Source: Paramecium tetraurelia (lineage: Eukaryota; Ciliophora; Oligohymenophorea; Peniculida; Parameciidae). From it: DNA of 64,000 nucleotides. Every line of letters begins with the position of its first letter. The stretch's first letter is position 1. The position numbers were made by a program, and so were the translations under genes. Below, piece by piece: positions 11,447-25,902 of the stretch. Below the pieces are notes generated by a model that worked only from the letters and a program-made list of their open reading frames with translations, was not told the origin of the DNA and made no database searches. The DNA lies in assembly GCF_000165425.1 (NCBI RefSeq), contig NW_001799643.1, positions 90,120 to 154,119 on the forward strand. The letters are read 5' to 3'.

Positions 11447-12814
11447 ATGGGAACTAATAATTCAAAGGAAAAAAGCAACTCTTACAAAATCACTAAGGAA
11501 TAAAATGATGTTCCATAAATAAATCAAAAAAAAGATTAGTCCTAGGATCTAGTTCAATAGCTTGAGAAATCTAGCTCTAAAGTTTAGAATGCCTAAATTA
11601 AATCATAAATTAATAAATAATAAATAAGAAATGAAGTTCCCAAAGTAAAAGAGGAGCAACTTCAATAGCTCTAAATAACCTTCTACAAGGGAGACTTTGA
11701 AAATTAAATTTTTGCTCAATAAGATCAGTCAACAGTTCTACATAATAATGTTCAAACCTAAGTAAAAGAACATGGAGTGGGGTCAACTTTAGATGTAAAC
11801 TTAGAAATTCATGATGATCATGCAATGGATGTGAATGGATGCAGAAACAAATTGAGAAATGATAGATTCATACAGATATAAGAGCATGATCCTATAATCG
11901 TGGCTGTCTTAGATGATCTGGAGTGTCAAACCTCTAGCCATCACCCATCGAGTACTTAGGCCAAGCCTTACACAGGTACTAAAATAATGATTTAAAATCG
12001 AATTATTGCTGGATTATGGAAGAAGTTGGGACCCTATAAAGTGACCAATTTCAACTTTACACCATTCGAACTATAAGAGAACTTGATTTATTATGGAGAA
12101 TGGTTTTAATAAAAAAGAAATGGCTTTGGATTTTTGATTTGTGACGATTTTATTTATGAAGGGTATTGGTTGAATGATGCTTATCACGGCGATGGAAGGA
12201 TGATTAGTAAAGATGGGAATATCTACATTGGAGAGTTCAAAAATGGATAATTTAGTGGTGATGGATTTTATCGTAATAATGAATAAGTTATGTATGAAGG
12301 CGAATGGGAAAATGGACAAAAAAACGGTATCGGAAAAGAATAGATGCCTGATGGATCGGTTTTTATCGGTCAATTTTATAAAAATTAAAGAAATGGACAG
12401 GGAAAGCTATTCAACAATAAGGAATAGTTTGTATTTGAAGGAGAATGGGTAAATGGAAAGCCCATTGATGAGGGTAGAGTGATTTGGCAGGATGGTAGAA
12501 AGTTTGAAGGAAAGTGGTGTAATGGAATGATGCATGGGCATGGCATATTTATATGGCCAGGAGGCAAGAAATACATTGGGAATTATGTGAATAATGTAAG
12601 GGATGGATATGGGGAATACTATTATCCAGATGGAAAGATATATAAGGGAATGTGGAAAAAGGGATTAATGCATGGATAGGGAATCATAATATATCCCAAC
12701 AATTCCCATGAGAAGGGGTAGTGGAAGCAAGGAAAAAAAGTTGTAGTTTAAGACAAAAAGCCCAAAGAAAAATCATTAAAGAAGTAGGAAAGTAAGGTTA
12801 TCTTACCTCTTTGA
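11447..12814 (+). CDS. MORN-repeat protein
   Basis: Intronless, 455 residues. The N-terminal ~200 residues are low-complexity (Gln/Ser/Lys/Asn), starting MGTNNSKEK; the Gly at position 2 makes N-myristoylation possible, though it is not proven. From about residue 205 there are roughly eight MORN repeats of about 23 residues, for example YYGEWFQQKRNGFGF, YEGEWENGQKNGIGK, FEGKWCNGMMHGHGIF and YKGMWKKGLMHGQGI. MORN repeats form an extended beta-hairpin plate and occur in phosphatidylinositol-phosphate kinases, junctophilins and ciliary or basal-body scaffold proteins. No kinase or other catalytic domain follows. The C terminus is a short Lys-rich tail. Ciliates have many such proteins; a membrane-apposed or axonemal scaffold is a reasonable inference, not a demonstration. 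Confidence 0.85.
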
Positions 12815-12888
12815 TTTCATCTTTATATTTTACTTATTTCGAGTTATTAATAATAAATAAATTTAAAGTTATCTTATTCACTTATAAA

Positions 12889-15800
12889 TCATTCTTTAAG
12901 TGCACAAATAAGTGCTGTTCCTCTTAATGTCCAATAATCAGGAGGTTAATCTAAAGTTGGTAAATCCTAAAATTATATATAATTATAATTAATTACCACA
13001 GCCAAAACGTAATTTGTACTTTGTCCTGTAGTGGATAACACACCAGCTCTAGTTTATGTTTTGTAAACAGGACAACTAATTATTTAATCACAATTAATAC
13101 CTATAATTATCAGATCTCGATTAATATTTGTCCTATTGTAAAGGTAAGAAGTGGATAACTGGCATCAACATATTCATTTGACCCTAAATATAAATAATAA
13201 TATTTTACAAAGTTAAGATCAGCCAGACATTTCTTCTTCCATTGAGCTCCTTCCAAGAATAGACCATATATAAATACACCATCAACTGGTTTGATTGAAC
13301 ATTATTCCTTCTCAAATTCTTATACTTTAAATGAGAAAACAAGGTTGTCAATAGCTATGGTTGTCTTACGAGCATGTGTTTAGAGAACACCAGTTAAAAA
13401 TCCTTATGGATAAAAGAACCCTGATATCCAGAAACAATTAGGTCCTCCTGTAACAAGCCATTCTGACATGAACTTAACTCTTTCTTTTAAGTCTCTAATC
13501 CATGATGCCACATCTTTTAATGACAAATATCCAACTTTATTCCATACCTTTGGAACTTCATTGTTCATTAGTGAATAATACATACTATCCAATTCTTGAC
13601 TCATTACCACTTGATACCTTCAATAGCTTAAGCCAATCCTTACAATGTTCTACCCATAGTTGAGAGTAAAATGTTAAAACGTTCTAATTCTTACAATAGA
13701 ACTGTAGACAAGGATGGAATAAGATTTTTCTCTGGATTAATTTGCCATAATTCTTTATTAGATTCTTCTTTGTTTAAGAGAGGAGGGAGATCATCTTAAA
13801 TACTCTTGACAAGTTCTAATACTATTTAATCAGGTGTTTTTTCTGATGATCCTCCGCCTTCTCTTGGCTATATAGACAAGATAGTTTCTAGTATTGAGTC
13901 ACTTTCTCTTTATTAGAATGTAATATTGGCATTTTCATGCATACCAAAAACTGCAGGATCATCAGTCATGGGTAAAGATTCAACATATTTAATATACTCT
14001 TCAATTACGTTTTTCTCAGGTATTCTGTATGTATTATTTTCGCAAAAGACATAGTGATCATCCAAGACTTCATTACATATGAATTTCCTCAAAATGGTCA
14101 TCAAACATCTTCTATCCCAATCATCAGTTACTCTACCTCCATAGTTGATATTACCACTGACATACAACATGGCATCCCAAGGTACAGTGTCATTTTCACC
14201 TAAAAGCATCTTAATGACTGTCTTTGAAGTATCAAGATCACTATCATTAAATTCATATTTGATATTCCATCCCAAAGGCCCGAATTTCTTTCGTTCTTAA
14301 ATAATGGCATGGAAATAGCACAATCCCATAACTAATTTATGATAGATCTCTGGTTTAGCAGCAGAATCCAAGAATTCATTGGAAATATCTTAAAGGGATC
14401 TCTTCAGATTTGCCTTCAAACCTCTAGGTGGTTCTGTTGTTAATTTAATTCCATTTTGAAGTATACTTACAGGGAAATAGGAAGCAGGCATTGAAGTTAA
14501 GAACAACCTATAACTAGGATTTACTGTTTATTTCTTGGCTGTAATATCATCCACCAATTTTTCTAAATCTGGCATAAATGTCCTTGCCAAATGACAATTT
14601 TATAATAACACCCAACCTCCTGTTGTAGTGGCATCATTAATTTGTTTAGTAGCAATCTTTCCTTAACCTTGACCCAATGAGATAATAGCTAAGTTTTCTT
14701 CAAAGTTTCTTTCCTTTGCGAATTTTAATATCTGAGATGTTGGGTCTGCTCCTTATGATAGTACAAATATAATAGGAGTTGTAATCATCAGAGTCATTAT
14801 ATAATGTTTCCATTGTTGTGTTTGGAGATTCCAAATAAAATCTACCAATGTTTTATTCAACATAACTTGAGAGTGCAAACAATATTTTTTCGCTTCTAAA
14901 AATCTTAATAATCATCATTTTTTCAAATTCATCCAATTTGCTTTGATAAGGTTCTTCTAATTTCACAACCAAAGGATCTGATGCTTATATGTATGTTTTC
15001 CATGCAGCCATATTCTTCTATATGTGTTAGCATAAACCTTTAAAGACTTCGAAATTAAGGTCTAAAAATGCAGCTAATTCCCAAGATGATTCTCCAATTA
15101 ATACTTTGTCTGGATTAACTGGCAATTTTGACTTTTCAATTACTCCTGCTCCTCTCAAAAATGAGCTCCAAAGACCATCTGATATTTTATTGGCCTTTCT
15201 GTTAATTTATGCTGCAATCAAAAATGAATAAATTAGCTTATGCTACTCAAACAATCCTCTGCATACGTTAGTGAAGATTACTCTTGTTATGCTATCAATC
15301 AAATTAGTTAACCTTTATTATAATTCTTCAGCTGACTATGCTTATCTCATAGCTAAATTGAACATCACTTAAACGTATTATAACGAGTATTGATACATAG
15401 GATCAATAAGATTTAGATCTTTGATTACGAAATACAATACTGAACCTCTTACTGCTACTGATCTATATTCATTACGCACTCTCTCTATAGTTTTCTCTAA
15501 TATGACTGATTCTTCAATTTTGATATTGCTTTCTTCACTTGTGGTCTTGGCAGATTGCAATGAGGTAATCAAATCTACATTATCTAAGATCTTCTCTGGA
15601 TCTGCTTCAGCCAATTGTTTTAAGATCATTGATTCAGATTCACTCAACATCTTTCGATATTAAGCTAATTTCATGACATTCTCATCCTTTTGAATTTCAA
15701 TCTCCTCCTTTTCTAATCTCACAACATCTGCCAATAATTACTCTTCTAAACCTTCAAACGTAACTGTGAAATTAATCACTGTAACTTTAATGAATACTTC

Positions 15801-18800
15801 AGGTAAATATTTTGGATTTGGAATCTTTGTTGTTATAAACATCTTGAAATTCTTATCAAAATCTATATCTGCTTCACCAAACTTAATCAGAATACGACCA
15901 TCAGCTTCTTTGTATTATTTCTACAATATAGTTTCAATTGAAGGATCCAAATTCTCCTCAATATCTTAAATTAAAATAGGGTATCCATTTGTAATACATA
16001 ATCTCATGTCAGATTAAAATTTTGGATCCGAGAATTTAACTACTTTCAATTTAAGATCTTAAAATGAACTCTTTATCCAATTATTTGCTTATTATTGTGG
16101 ATCAATCATCAAAGGCCATCTGTAACCTTGAGTGGCAAGAATAGAATTCTCTTAAGATACAGAATCACTTGGCAATTTGTGAATTGTTCCAATCTCTCAA
16201 TTATAATGGGTCTCCTAAAGTACCAACCAGTGTGAATTTCTCAGATACAGGAATTTATGCCTCTCTCACCTTTTCAGTCCAACGAGTAATCAATTCATTT
16301 CTGTATGGCCCAGTAAAAGGTCCATTGTATGAAATGGAAGCTGCAGCCAAAAAGACATCACCAATTAAATTGATGATGGCCACTCCTAATTCCTCCACAG
16401 TACGTGCCCATCTCTCAGCTTCAGATGCTGTAAGACTAATTAATTTCTAAGCTCTATCTAATCTAGCCTCAGTTAATTCTTTCAAGTTCTCCAGATCCTA
16501 TTTCTTTTGTGCCATTTCTGCAGTATCTTATTATAATTTCTTAACAGCCATTTTGACCTTCTAAAGTTCAGCCTCCTTAACTGCCAATTCCTTATTTGCT
16601 GAATCCAAAAACTGCCATCATTTCAGCCACTTTCCTCTTCTTTGGTTCTACTTTCTTGCTTACAATAGAGTATGTATTCATAGCCAAACACCAAGTTGCC
16701 ATATCTGCAGCTGGTTTAGCTTTAGTTCTGATTAGATCAGGTACGAAGTCTTCCCTCGAAATGATTTTTTTCAAATTATTGAGTATCTTATCTGGAATAT
16801 TATCTCTTGGATAGTTCTTCAATGAACTTACAAATGAACCGACATCAATCATAGCCTTTTTGGCAGAGTCCCAACTTGTATTTAAACCTAATAAGGTTAA
16901 GACAGCCTCAAGAACCATGACGACTGCTTAAGGAGGATTGTTATAAGTTCTAACGATTTTAATTTCATTCTCATCCATCTGTTCAACTGCCTTCAAAGCC
17001 TTTTCTAATTCAGGCATGACAACATCTAAATCAGCTTGAGCATCATCAGCTATTATCTTTACATCTTAAGCCTTCTTATTCACTTCTTCAGTTTCAGCTT
17101 TAACCAATTACTCCTATTGACTTGCAAGATAGGAATCTTAATTGACTTTTTCAAGAGCCTCCTACACCTTTATTGAAGACTCCTCCAATTAAGGTTTGAG
17201 ATCAGTCAGAGTCACTTGTAAACCTGCAACTTGTTCATTAGCCATCTTTAACTTAACTAAACCACCTGACAGTCTCTTTTATTTTAATTGCAATTCTTCT
17301 CTTTTTCTTTTCAGACTACTTAAATACAATCCGATCAGATCTAAATAACTTTTAGGAGTAGTGTAAACCTTTCGTTTAAGTGCAGCTTCAAATTTATCTG
17401 CACAATCTTTAGCTGATATATGAATTTCCATACACATCTAAGCCAAACTATCAATCAATTGTTTCTATGGAATATCGGTTTAAGGGAAATCGGTCTCTTA
17501 TTCCAAAATTTTAGTAGCCACTGAAACCAAAGCTTCTGCTGGCCAACTTGAAAACCAATCTAGAGTACAACAATCCACCATGGCAGGGAATTTACGACAT
17601 CTAACTCTAAGTGCATCACCAACAGGAGACATGCACAACACAATATGCAATTGATTTCGAACACTTTCCACAAAGGTTTTGTAAAGAGTATCAGGATCTT
17701 CAGGTCTCTTCAATCTTGCATTGATTTTCTTGACTTCTTCAAGCAATGGTTACTTTTCTTCAGGTTTCCAAATATTTGGCACTTCTCCTGAATTCAAAAT
17801 ATTGTTAATATCTTCAAGGAAACTTTCATACACAATCTAAGAATCAGTAAATAAGAAACATAAGGGCTTTTCCTATAACCCAGATATTTGGAATATTTTC
17901 TTTAAGAAATCCTAAAAGTTATCAACTGAAAAGTTCTTCGTTATTTCTAATGACTAGATTTATTGATTCTACATAAAGGCTGACAGTCTAGTTAACGATT
18001 GTTTTCCTGACCCTCCAACACCAAATCAACATTGCATTTCCTCTTGGTTACCTGAGGATTCTAGAGATTCTCAAAATGTGATCGATTGCATCTCCAAAGA
18101 ATACTAATCTTGTCTTCGAATTGCACTCAGTATTATAATCATCTAATTTATCCTCTAAAATCTTAACTAATTTTGCAACATCTTTGATTTCTTCATATTC
18201 TTTATTATCTGAATCAATTTTTAGGATATCGCCATAAAGCACTTTATTGGCTCCATAAACATCATCTTTAGTCATTCTAGATTTGAATTATCGGCCCAAA
18301 AGATCTCCAACTAATTCTTTGAACCAATCTCTATCAATATCATTAATCAATCTATCATAAAATACTCTACTGACTTCATGAACCCATAAACGTGTTACTT
18401 AATCCACTTCTCTAACTAATCCAGGCTTGACCATCAATACACCTTAAAATACTTTGCTGACATCTCTTAAATTAAAAGTATAATGAAATTTGGATGGGAT
18501 AGGTAGTTTCTCCTTAATGATTCTAATGTAAACTTCGATAGTTGCATTTGTGATAGTATCTGACATTTTTTTAACAGGATCAGTAAATCCTTATCCAAAG
18601 AATCCATTGAGGATGCTAAAGAAGATTTTGAATAGAGTAGATTATGCAGGTTGAGGCAATGAGAGCATATTAAAATGCCTTGTGAATCTGGGTGTAAGTG
18701 GATTACGACCACCCCCAGGAGGAGCACTGCAACATAGTAATGTAACATTCTCTATAAACTTCTAAAATCGCTCTTTTCTATCGTACAGGAATCCCTTATC

Positions 18801-21800
18801 TACTAATAATCTAAGCAATTCAATAGGTGGTTAAGCTCCATACTCTTCCAATTATGGCATATTCACATCATCAATAAATATGCAAGTCTAGCGACCTGGT
18901 TTAGCTGTCAACAATGCTTTTCTGGTTTTCTCTAGTTTATTCTCAATAGTCATTTATGTAACCATGGATGTAGTTTGAGCTGAAAATATTATATACACTG
19001 GATCTATCGATCTGGGTTCTTATATTTAAACTAATAATTTAGCCAAGACTTGACTCTTGCCAGTTCCTGTGGGACCAGTCAAATACACTCTCTTATTAAT
19101 AGATAACAACTGTTCAATGATGTAAGAATATCGAACAGTATCTACTGTTGGTACGAGCATATTAAAAAACTGTTCAGTGGGATCATATGTGAATTCTTCA
19201 ATTTTATCATTCCAATGCTTGAAAGATAATTCATTAGAAGTATCTAAGTAATATGAGTACACTTGGTCAACATTTGGGAATATGATACTCTAAAAGCGAT
19301 CACGGAAGAAATCACTCATGTCTTCATGATGTTTGTCATCAATAGAAGCTCCAACTGACCAAATACATCCAAATGTGAAAGCATACAAAATAAAACGTTT
19401 TCTTGAGTCTGCAGTCATTGTAGCTTTGAATCCATATTTATCACTGATAAAGGCTTCCAATAGATTACATAAAGAAACTACTTACTGAGTGTCATTAGTT
19501 CCAATAGTTTCCTTAAATGTCTTTCTGATTTTGTTGATGACATCGTTGACATATTCTTCAAATAAGGATTACAAATATGTCCTTTCATTTTTTTACAGAA
19601 TTTCTACGTTTTGTATATTTCCATTAAGTTGAATCTCTTTGGGACCGAATTCAGTTTCAACCCAAGATTATACATAAGGTAGCCATCCCAAATCTTCTTG
19701 TGTCAAATAAACCATACCACATCTACTGACTGTGGCTGGAGATGCTACTCTTAAGTCTTGCACTTCAAATAACATTCTCATCTAGGTTCTTAATTTAATA
19801 CGTTGACCATTAGCCAAACAAAGCATCATATTGTCATCTAACACTGTATTCATATTTTCAATCCACAAGGCATCAACGGGTCCATCAAACACTACCCATT
19901 TCTTCTCATTGGTTTCATCAGCAGCAGCTTCTCTCATGATTTAAGATGCCAAACCATCTTGCCATTCTTAAGTAAATACATTCACTTCACCATATAATTC
20001 TCCCATGGAAATACACTTAGCGATTTAGAACATAAGAATGTAACTAATTAATATCTTTAATCCTAATGGTTAAGTCTCCTTAAGTCACTCATAGTCATTT
20101 CTAAACATTTATAACATGAAGTTTTTCCAGAGTTTGTATTACCCACCAACATCACACCAAATCTTACATTGAATGTTTCAAAAAGCTAAATGGTTTTGGT
20201 AATCAAATTTGGCACTCTTTACAATTTCATTTTATCCAATGATATTTCTATTTACTTTTGCAAGTCTCCATAATCTACTTCCTTAATAATGGCAGTTGGG
20301 AACAAGTCGCTAATCAAAGCTGAAAATAAGGGTAGATCATCTTTTAAGAACTTTGGTACATTACTGTCTCTCATGGCTCTGATTAGAACGGCATCCTCAG
20401 GTTAATTGATATCTGCTCTTTTTAATGCTCCTGCCATGACCAACACAGATTTGACTGCTCTCATACCAAAATCATAATGATCCTGTTAACTCAACTGTTG
20501 GGAACTCAACTGATATAATTGAGTCATCTTTTATGACAAAGACTTGGCATCTTCAAAACCTTCTGCTTAAAGCATGATTTCAGCAATTAATTTATAATCA
20601 GGAATCATCATAGATACTGGTCTAAATAAGACCTTTAGATTGTCTGGTAATTCAGTTCTACCAGCATATCCTGGATTCATTGTAATGAATACTCCCACTT
20701 CTTCCTTTAAATTGATTGGTTTATCTGGATTCACAAATATAAATTATTAATCTCTTCTGATTAATGCCTATCTTACAGTTAATAATTGTTGAGCAATGAC
20801 ACTTAACACTTCAATATCAATACGATTGAATTCATCCAAACATGCCCAAGCTCCTTATTAAACTAAACCACTGAATAATCGTCCCATCATCTTATATTCA
20901 ATTTTAATCTGAACAATTGAACACAACACAAAACATTCCCAAAGCTTTGGCCAAGTCCTTCGCTTGATTCTGTCTTTCCTGTTCCTGCTGGTCCAGCTGG
21001 AGCTGCTCCTAATTTAATATTCAATGCTCCAGTAATTGTCATCCAACATCTGTCTGTCAAATTAGTAATAACCAATCTTGTTGTAGCTCCTAAATATTCG
21101 TATCCATAATTTAATTTAGCATTAACTTATCTCACTATTATTAGATCATTTTCATCCATATAATATCTTAATTATTATTACCATGAGAATTCACTGATTG
21201 AACTAACATTTTCATCAGTTAAAGCATCCACAATATCTCTAGCATGAACATCCTAAGTAATCAATGCCACTATGACTTTGTGTTGAAGTGGAGTCAATGT
21301 ACCTCTAACTAAGGCAGTCAATCCATTCAATGACTCATATAACAGATTATAGTGTTTTGATAAAGCAGTAGAATCATCTGTCATACTATTAATAGCTTAT
21401 TCAGTATCATATGTCCAGATTAGATTCGAAATTGTGGCAACTACTTGAGCTGGTTAATTTAGTAACCAGTGATTTCTTTCTTAGGTTTCACTCTCTACTT
21501 TTCCTTGTTTCATTCTCTTCTTTAAGGATTCAATCATCTAATCTTAAAACTTTCATCAACCACAATTCAACTTCTTCTTTTGTTGAAACACCCTTTACAA
21601 ATGGAATCTTCTCTCCTTCTGGTGAAATCATTCCATTTACTGATCTAGCACCTTCTTCAGGTTATTCAAGTCTATAAATGGCTTCAAAACATTTCTTTAA
21701 ATTTCTTTGAATTGCATCAAAATCTTATGATTTAGCTAAAATCTCCAAAAGTTCATCGTTTGATAGGAAATAAAATCTTGGGAATGCCATTCTCTTTTCT

Positions 21801-24800
21801 TCTAAATAGGATTCTAATGCCTTTTGAATTCTATTTAATGTTTCTTTATATTCTCTGAATTTATCAAGTAATCCACTTGCTCTATGAACTTATTTCTATG
21901 AATTAGTCTTTTTCATAATGGCCTTAAATTATTTATCAACGTTTTCAAACAAAGCATTTTCTTCCCTTCAATTTGGTTTTTATGTCCTGACTGGCAAAAA
22001 TATTTTCCAAATAAATCCAATTTTTCTAAACTTATAACCAATCATCCAAAGTTTCTTATGCAATCAACACATCCTTTTATAATTTTTCAGCTCTCTTTCT
22101 CAACAATCTTCAAGTATCTACTACCCAATATATTATTTAAACTTGCCAAGAAATCATCTAAGGCAGCTTATAATTCGTCTATTTCAGTGAGCACATAAAC
22201 TTCCTTTGTTCCTTAGGTTTTCAGGCTTATAGTTAACACATGTAAATTCAAGAGCCTTCCACTTTTACTCAATATCATTAAATTAGGCATCCAATACAGC
22301 TTCCTAGGTAGCCTAAGTAGCAACTTCTTATATCTGTTCTTAATAGATTCCAACCTTCATGTCCATTAAATTTCTTAATGTAAATGTTTCAGTGATCTCA
22401 AAGTCTTATTTCAGAATCTCCTATTTGATTTGCACCCAATGATAATCTTTTAAATTTTTATTTCTTAATGCCAATACTACAGGCATAGTATCTTTGAATG
22501 AAAATACCTTATCTTTCAATTCGTCTAAAACTTGATTTGCTGGTAATCCCTTAGAACATCTATTGACAATCTTGGTATAATATTCTCCTTTGGCCTTAAT
22601 TTCATCTGTGTTGATATCTATAAATTTTCCATCAATCCATGATTAAGTTAATTCAATCCACTCCTTTGTAGACTTCCACATTGAATACCTGAGATTCAAA
22701 TCATTCCTTAAATCCTCTAAACTCTAGAATTAAGAAGTAGGTAATCCTAAAGTGCTTTCATAATGTCTGTATTTCTTAGCATCTGCTTCTAGTTTCTTAC
22801 ATTATTCATCGCATTCTCCTAACTCTTTAATGGCTTACTCTAAACTCAATCCAGCATCAATATATTTTTTATCTTAGATAATTCCATCTAAAGCACCAAT
22901 CTACTTCTCCAATTGAGGAATAAGGATATGTTGGACATCTCTTGCAAATCTATCAAGTTTAGATTCTGCTCCTTCTTCTGCATGATGAATAGCTTATTCC
23001 AATAGATTTTATGCTTAAATGATATCAACTACATATGCTTGTTTGTCTTCTTTCTTCACCTCTATCTTATATTCATCAAGATATATTATATATGTGACCA
23101 ACAAGTGAAATCTTAGATTTGATTTTATTTAATTATTTTTGAATCAATTTCAATGAATTACTTTGCTTAACAAATTCATCAATATTTGTAGTAGCTCCTT
23201 TCAAAGCAGCTGTTGATGATTATAACCATTCCTTTAATTCTTTGCACCTATTTCTTAACATTGGTTATATAAACGCATCAAATTACTTCAATAATTCAGC
23301 TGGTAGAGGTTCCAACTTCTTTTTTAATTCAACAGAATCAATCTTAAACAATCCTTGCATACTTTCAATAGGAATGTCCTTCTAAAATTATTCCTTCTGC
23401 ATATTGAGTACTGCAATCGTGTACTAAAATGTGTCTCCAGGATGTGCCAATTTCTCATCTTTGAAAATATCTATATTAATCTATTTGTCTTCCCAATAAG
23501 TCAATAAATGTTTGTTAAAATACTTCTCAATGTATTTATCAGCTCTTTCGAATGCTTTTTCTAGAATATTCTTAACAACTCCTGTAAATGTTTCAAGTGG
23601 TGCTGAATCCAACCAATCTGAAGGATTCAAATAGTTAGATTCTGGATGTCCCCACTCTTCACCAACCATATCATCCCATTCTTCCAACACAGCAACGTAT
23701 TAAGTCATATCGTTGTGTCTGCTCCATCTCTCAAACGCTTAAATTGCATTCAATCCCTCTCCTATACACTTTACAATATCAGCATGAAATGTATTCAGTT
23801 ATGGTTTTTTAAAAATCCAATGCTTAGAAATATTGGGAATCACTATTCTTTTATAAATTTTATTTTCATCATAAGTTCCTCCGTCAGTCTCATCTTCTTC
23901 ACTATCATCATCAACCTTGCCCTTCTTACCTCCTTATGGTTTTTCTGCTTGCTTTTGCTCTTCTGTCTTTTCTTCTTGTAAATGAGCATGATATAGTATA
24001 TGAAAATCATCGACAGTGCTATTACCAAAAGGTTGAGGTATGAATTCTGGGATGTCTTCAGTTTACATATCTTCTGAAGGTATTTAATCGAAGGTGCAAT
24101 CTAACTTAATCACAAAGAGAGGTTCATCAAATCTGATTGGGGGTTTGTTGCTTGCTTCAAATGTGACATTGAAATCATCAATTGATTCTAAGGATTTTAA
24201 CTTGGATATCAAGTCTCTCACTGAGAGTGTATAAATGTTGCTCAGACTTTCCATTGCTAAAAAATCAACTAGATATGAAAAGCGCAAGAATTTCGAACAT
24301 TCTTTCCTTAACTATGATCTTTTCTCATATGTCATGCTATCTGGGAATTATAGGGTTTCATATGCAATTTCTCTTGTTCTGAACACATTCGTTCCGGTAT
24401 CTCTTGGAGCATTTCCACCGAATTATTCATCATTTTAAGGTACATAGTTCTACTTTCTTAGAATATCCAATGATTTATCATATCCACTTTACACAACTTT
24501 TCTACATGCTTGAGAATATGATCTAATTTTGAGACTCACTTTATTCCTATATTGATCCTATAATTATTTGAACTATTCTAAAGTAAATGTGCTATCATTC
24601 ATGGTCAATTAATGAGATGTTTCAAATCCGATGAAACGACAAGACTCCATCATTTCATAGGTATTTTTTCTAACTGTAAGTAGAGTTTCTCTCATGATGG
24701 GGTTCAATAAGAAATATTTGTCCAAAAGAGCATTCTAAATTGTTTTGGTTTTGTGTTTGATCACATTGCTCTTCCACATCTTAAGGGTTTTCCATTTTCT

Positions 24801-25633
24801 GAATTTGGTAAAGAATTTCAATGATTTAATTTGATGATAGGTCTGTCTTTCTCTGAGCCAGTTTCTAAGTGGTATGAATTCGGTGGGCTTGCCATTAATG
24901 TAATGACATAATCCTTTTCTTGAAATGGTGTAATATTCTTTAATTTCAGTTTTCTTATCATCACCTTTAATGGTTTTATAATCCACAACTGCCAACATGT
25001 AAGGATCATCTTAGCCATCTTCTTCTTCTCTTACAAGATAAATATATTCATCCACACTTGTTGTATTACTCAGAATAAGGTCTATGTATTTGTCTAACTT
25101 GGATTTGGTTTCCTTCTCAGTAACCCCAAACTCTTCATCGTGTGCCAATGTTTCCTTAAATGGACTTTAAATACGTGGATCTGAATCAAGAGGTTTGAGT
25201 TTGAAACGAGATCCTAGTGAACTCATGCCAGTTTTTCGCATTAAGTAGTTACGCTCCTCTTCTGGCATGATGGCCAAGTATTTTTAATCGATTTAGAACT
25301 TACCCGATAATTTGTCTACGAGGTATTTGGTTCTGTAGAGCTCATCTACATTTTATTTGAAGGTTGTCCCCATGGTCATTCTCAGTGGGTCCAGTTTTTG
25401 CTTGCTTTATTGAGCAACCAGTTTGGGCACTAACTACAAATAGGGAGATTGAATTACTTATTGTTGGGTTCGAGTGACTGGCCTTTTCTGCTAACCTCCT
25501 CGATCATACAATCGAGATTTTAATTGCAACTGATTTGGGGATTTCTAATTATGAATATCACGCGCATTACCACATTTCGCAATTATTCGTGTTCATCCTA
25601 ATCTTCGTATTCCTGAGACTAGAAGAATGACAT
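12889..25633 (-). CDS. axonemal inner-arm dynein heavy chain, DNAH1-like, with multiple frame breaks
   Basis: About 12.7 kb encoding roughly 4200 residues. Order of domains: Gln-rich N terminus, tail and linker (25.6-21.9 kb); AAA1 P-loop GPAGTGKT (near 20.98 kb); AAA2 GNTNSGKT (20.14 kb); AAA3 GPTGTGKS (19.06 kb); AAA4 GVGGSGKQ (18.01 kb); antiparallel coiled-coil stalk with microtubule-binding tip (17.4-16.4 kb); AAA5/AAA6 and the C-terminal domain. The C terminus reads [14 protein letters not shown] then [10 protein letters not shown]-stop. The ALICAL ending and the TRAG-LSTTG-STNY block fit DNAH1 (single-headed inner-arm dynein), but close paralogues remain possible. The N-terminal 3.4 kb reads cleanly with short introns, e.g. 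26 nt starting GTAATG after codon 22. From 22.2 to 13.6 kb about twelve frame breaks, nearly all +1, interrupt otherwise conserved sequence (see findings). The gene may thus be a decaying copy or carry consensus errors. The start ATG (25631-25633) is the first in frame. Confidence 0.93.
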
Positions 25634-25902
25634 TTTTCAATATATTAATTATTTAAGTTATCATTTTTTGTAATTTGTTTTTATTAGGAATTACCAAATC
25701 AAATATAATATCGGCAAAAGAATTCTCCTTTTGCTCACATGACTGGATGGAGGGACGAGAAGAGAGAGAGGGAGAAATTAAATTCTATAAATATAAACTT
25801 TTTAAAATGGACTCAATTTTGATCTAAAATTTATTTGCTAATCTTAAACATGGTTTTAAATAGAAGGTATGATAATTCCATTATAAAAATTAATTAATAC
25901 GA
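25634..25902. promoter_or_regulatory. divergent promoter region, dynein / debranching enzyme
   Basis: This 269-bp gap lies between two gene starts pointing away from each other, so both promoters must be here. It contains a purine-rich run, GAGGGACGAGAAGAGAGAGA at about 25750-25769, within otherwise AT-rich sequence. No known ciliate motif can be assigned. Confidence 0.45.
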
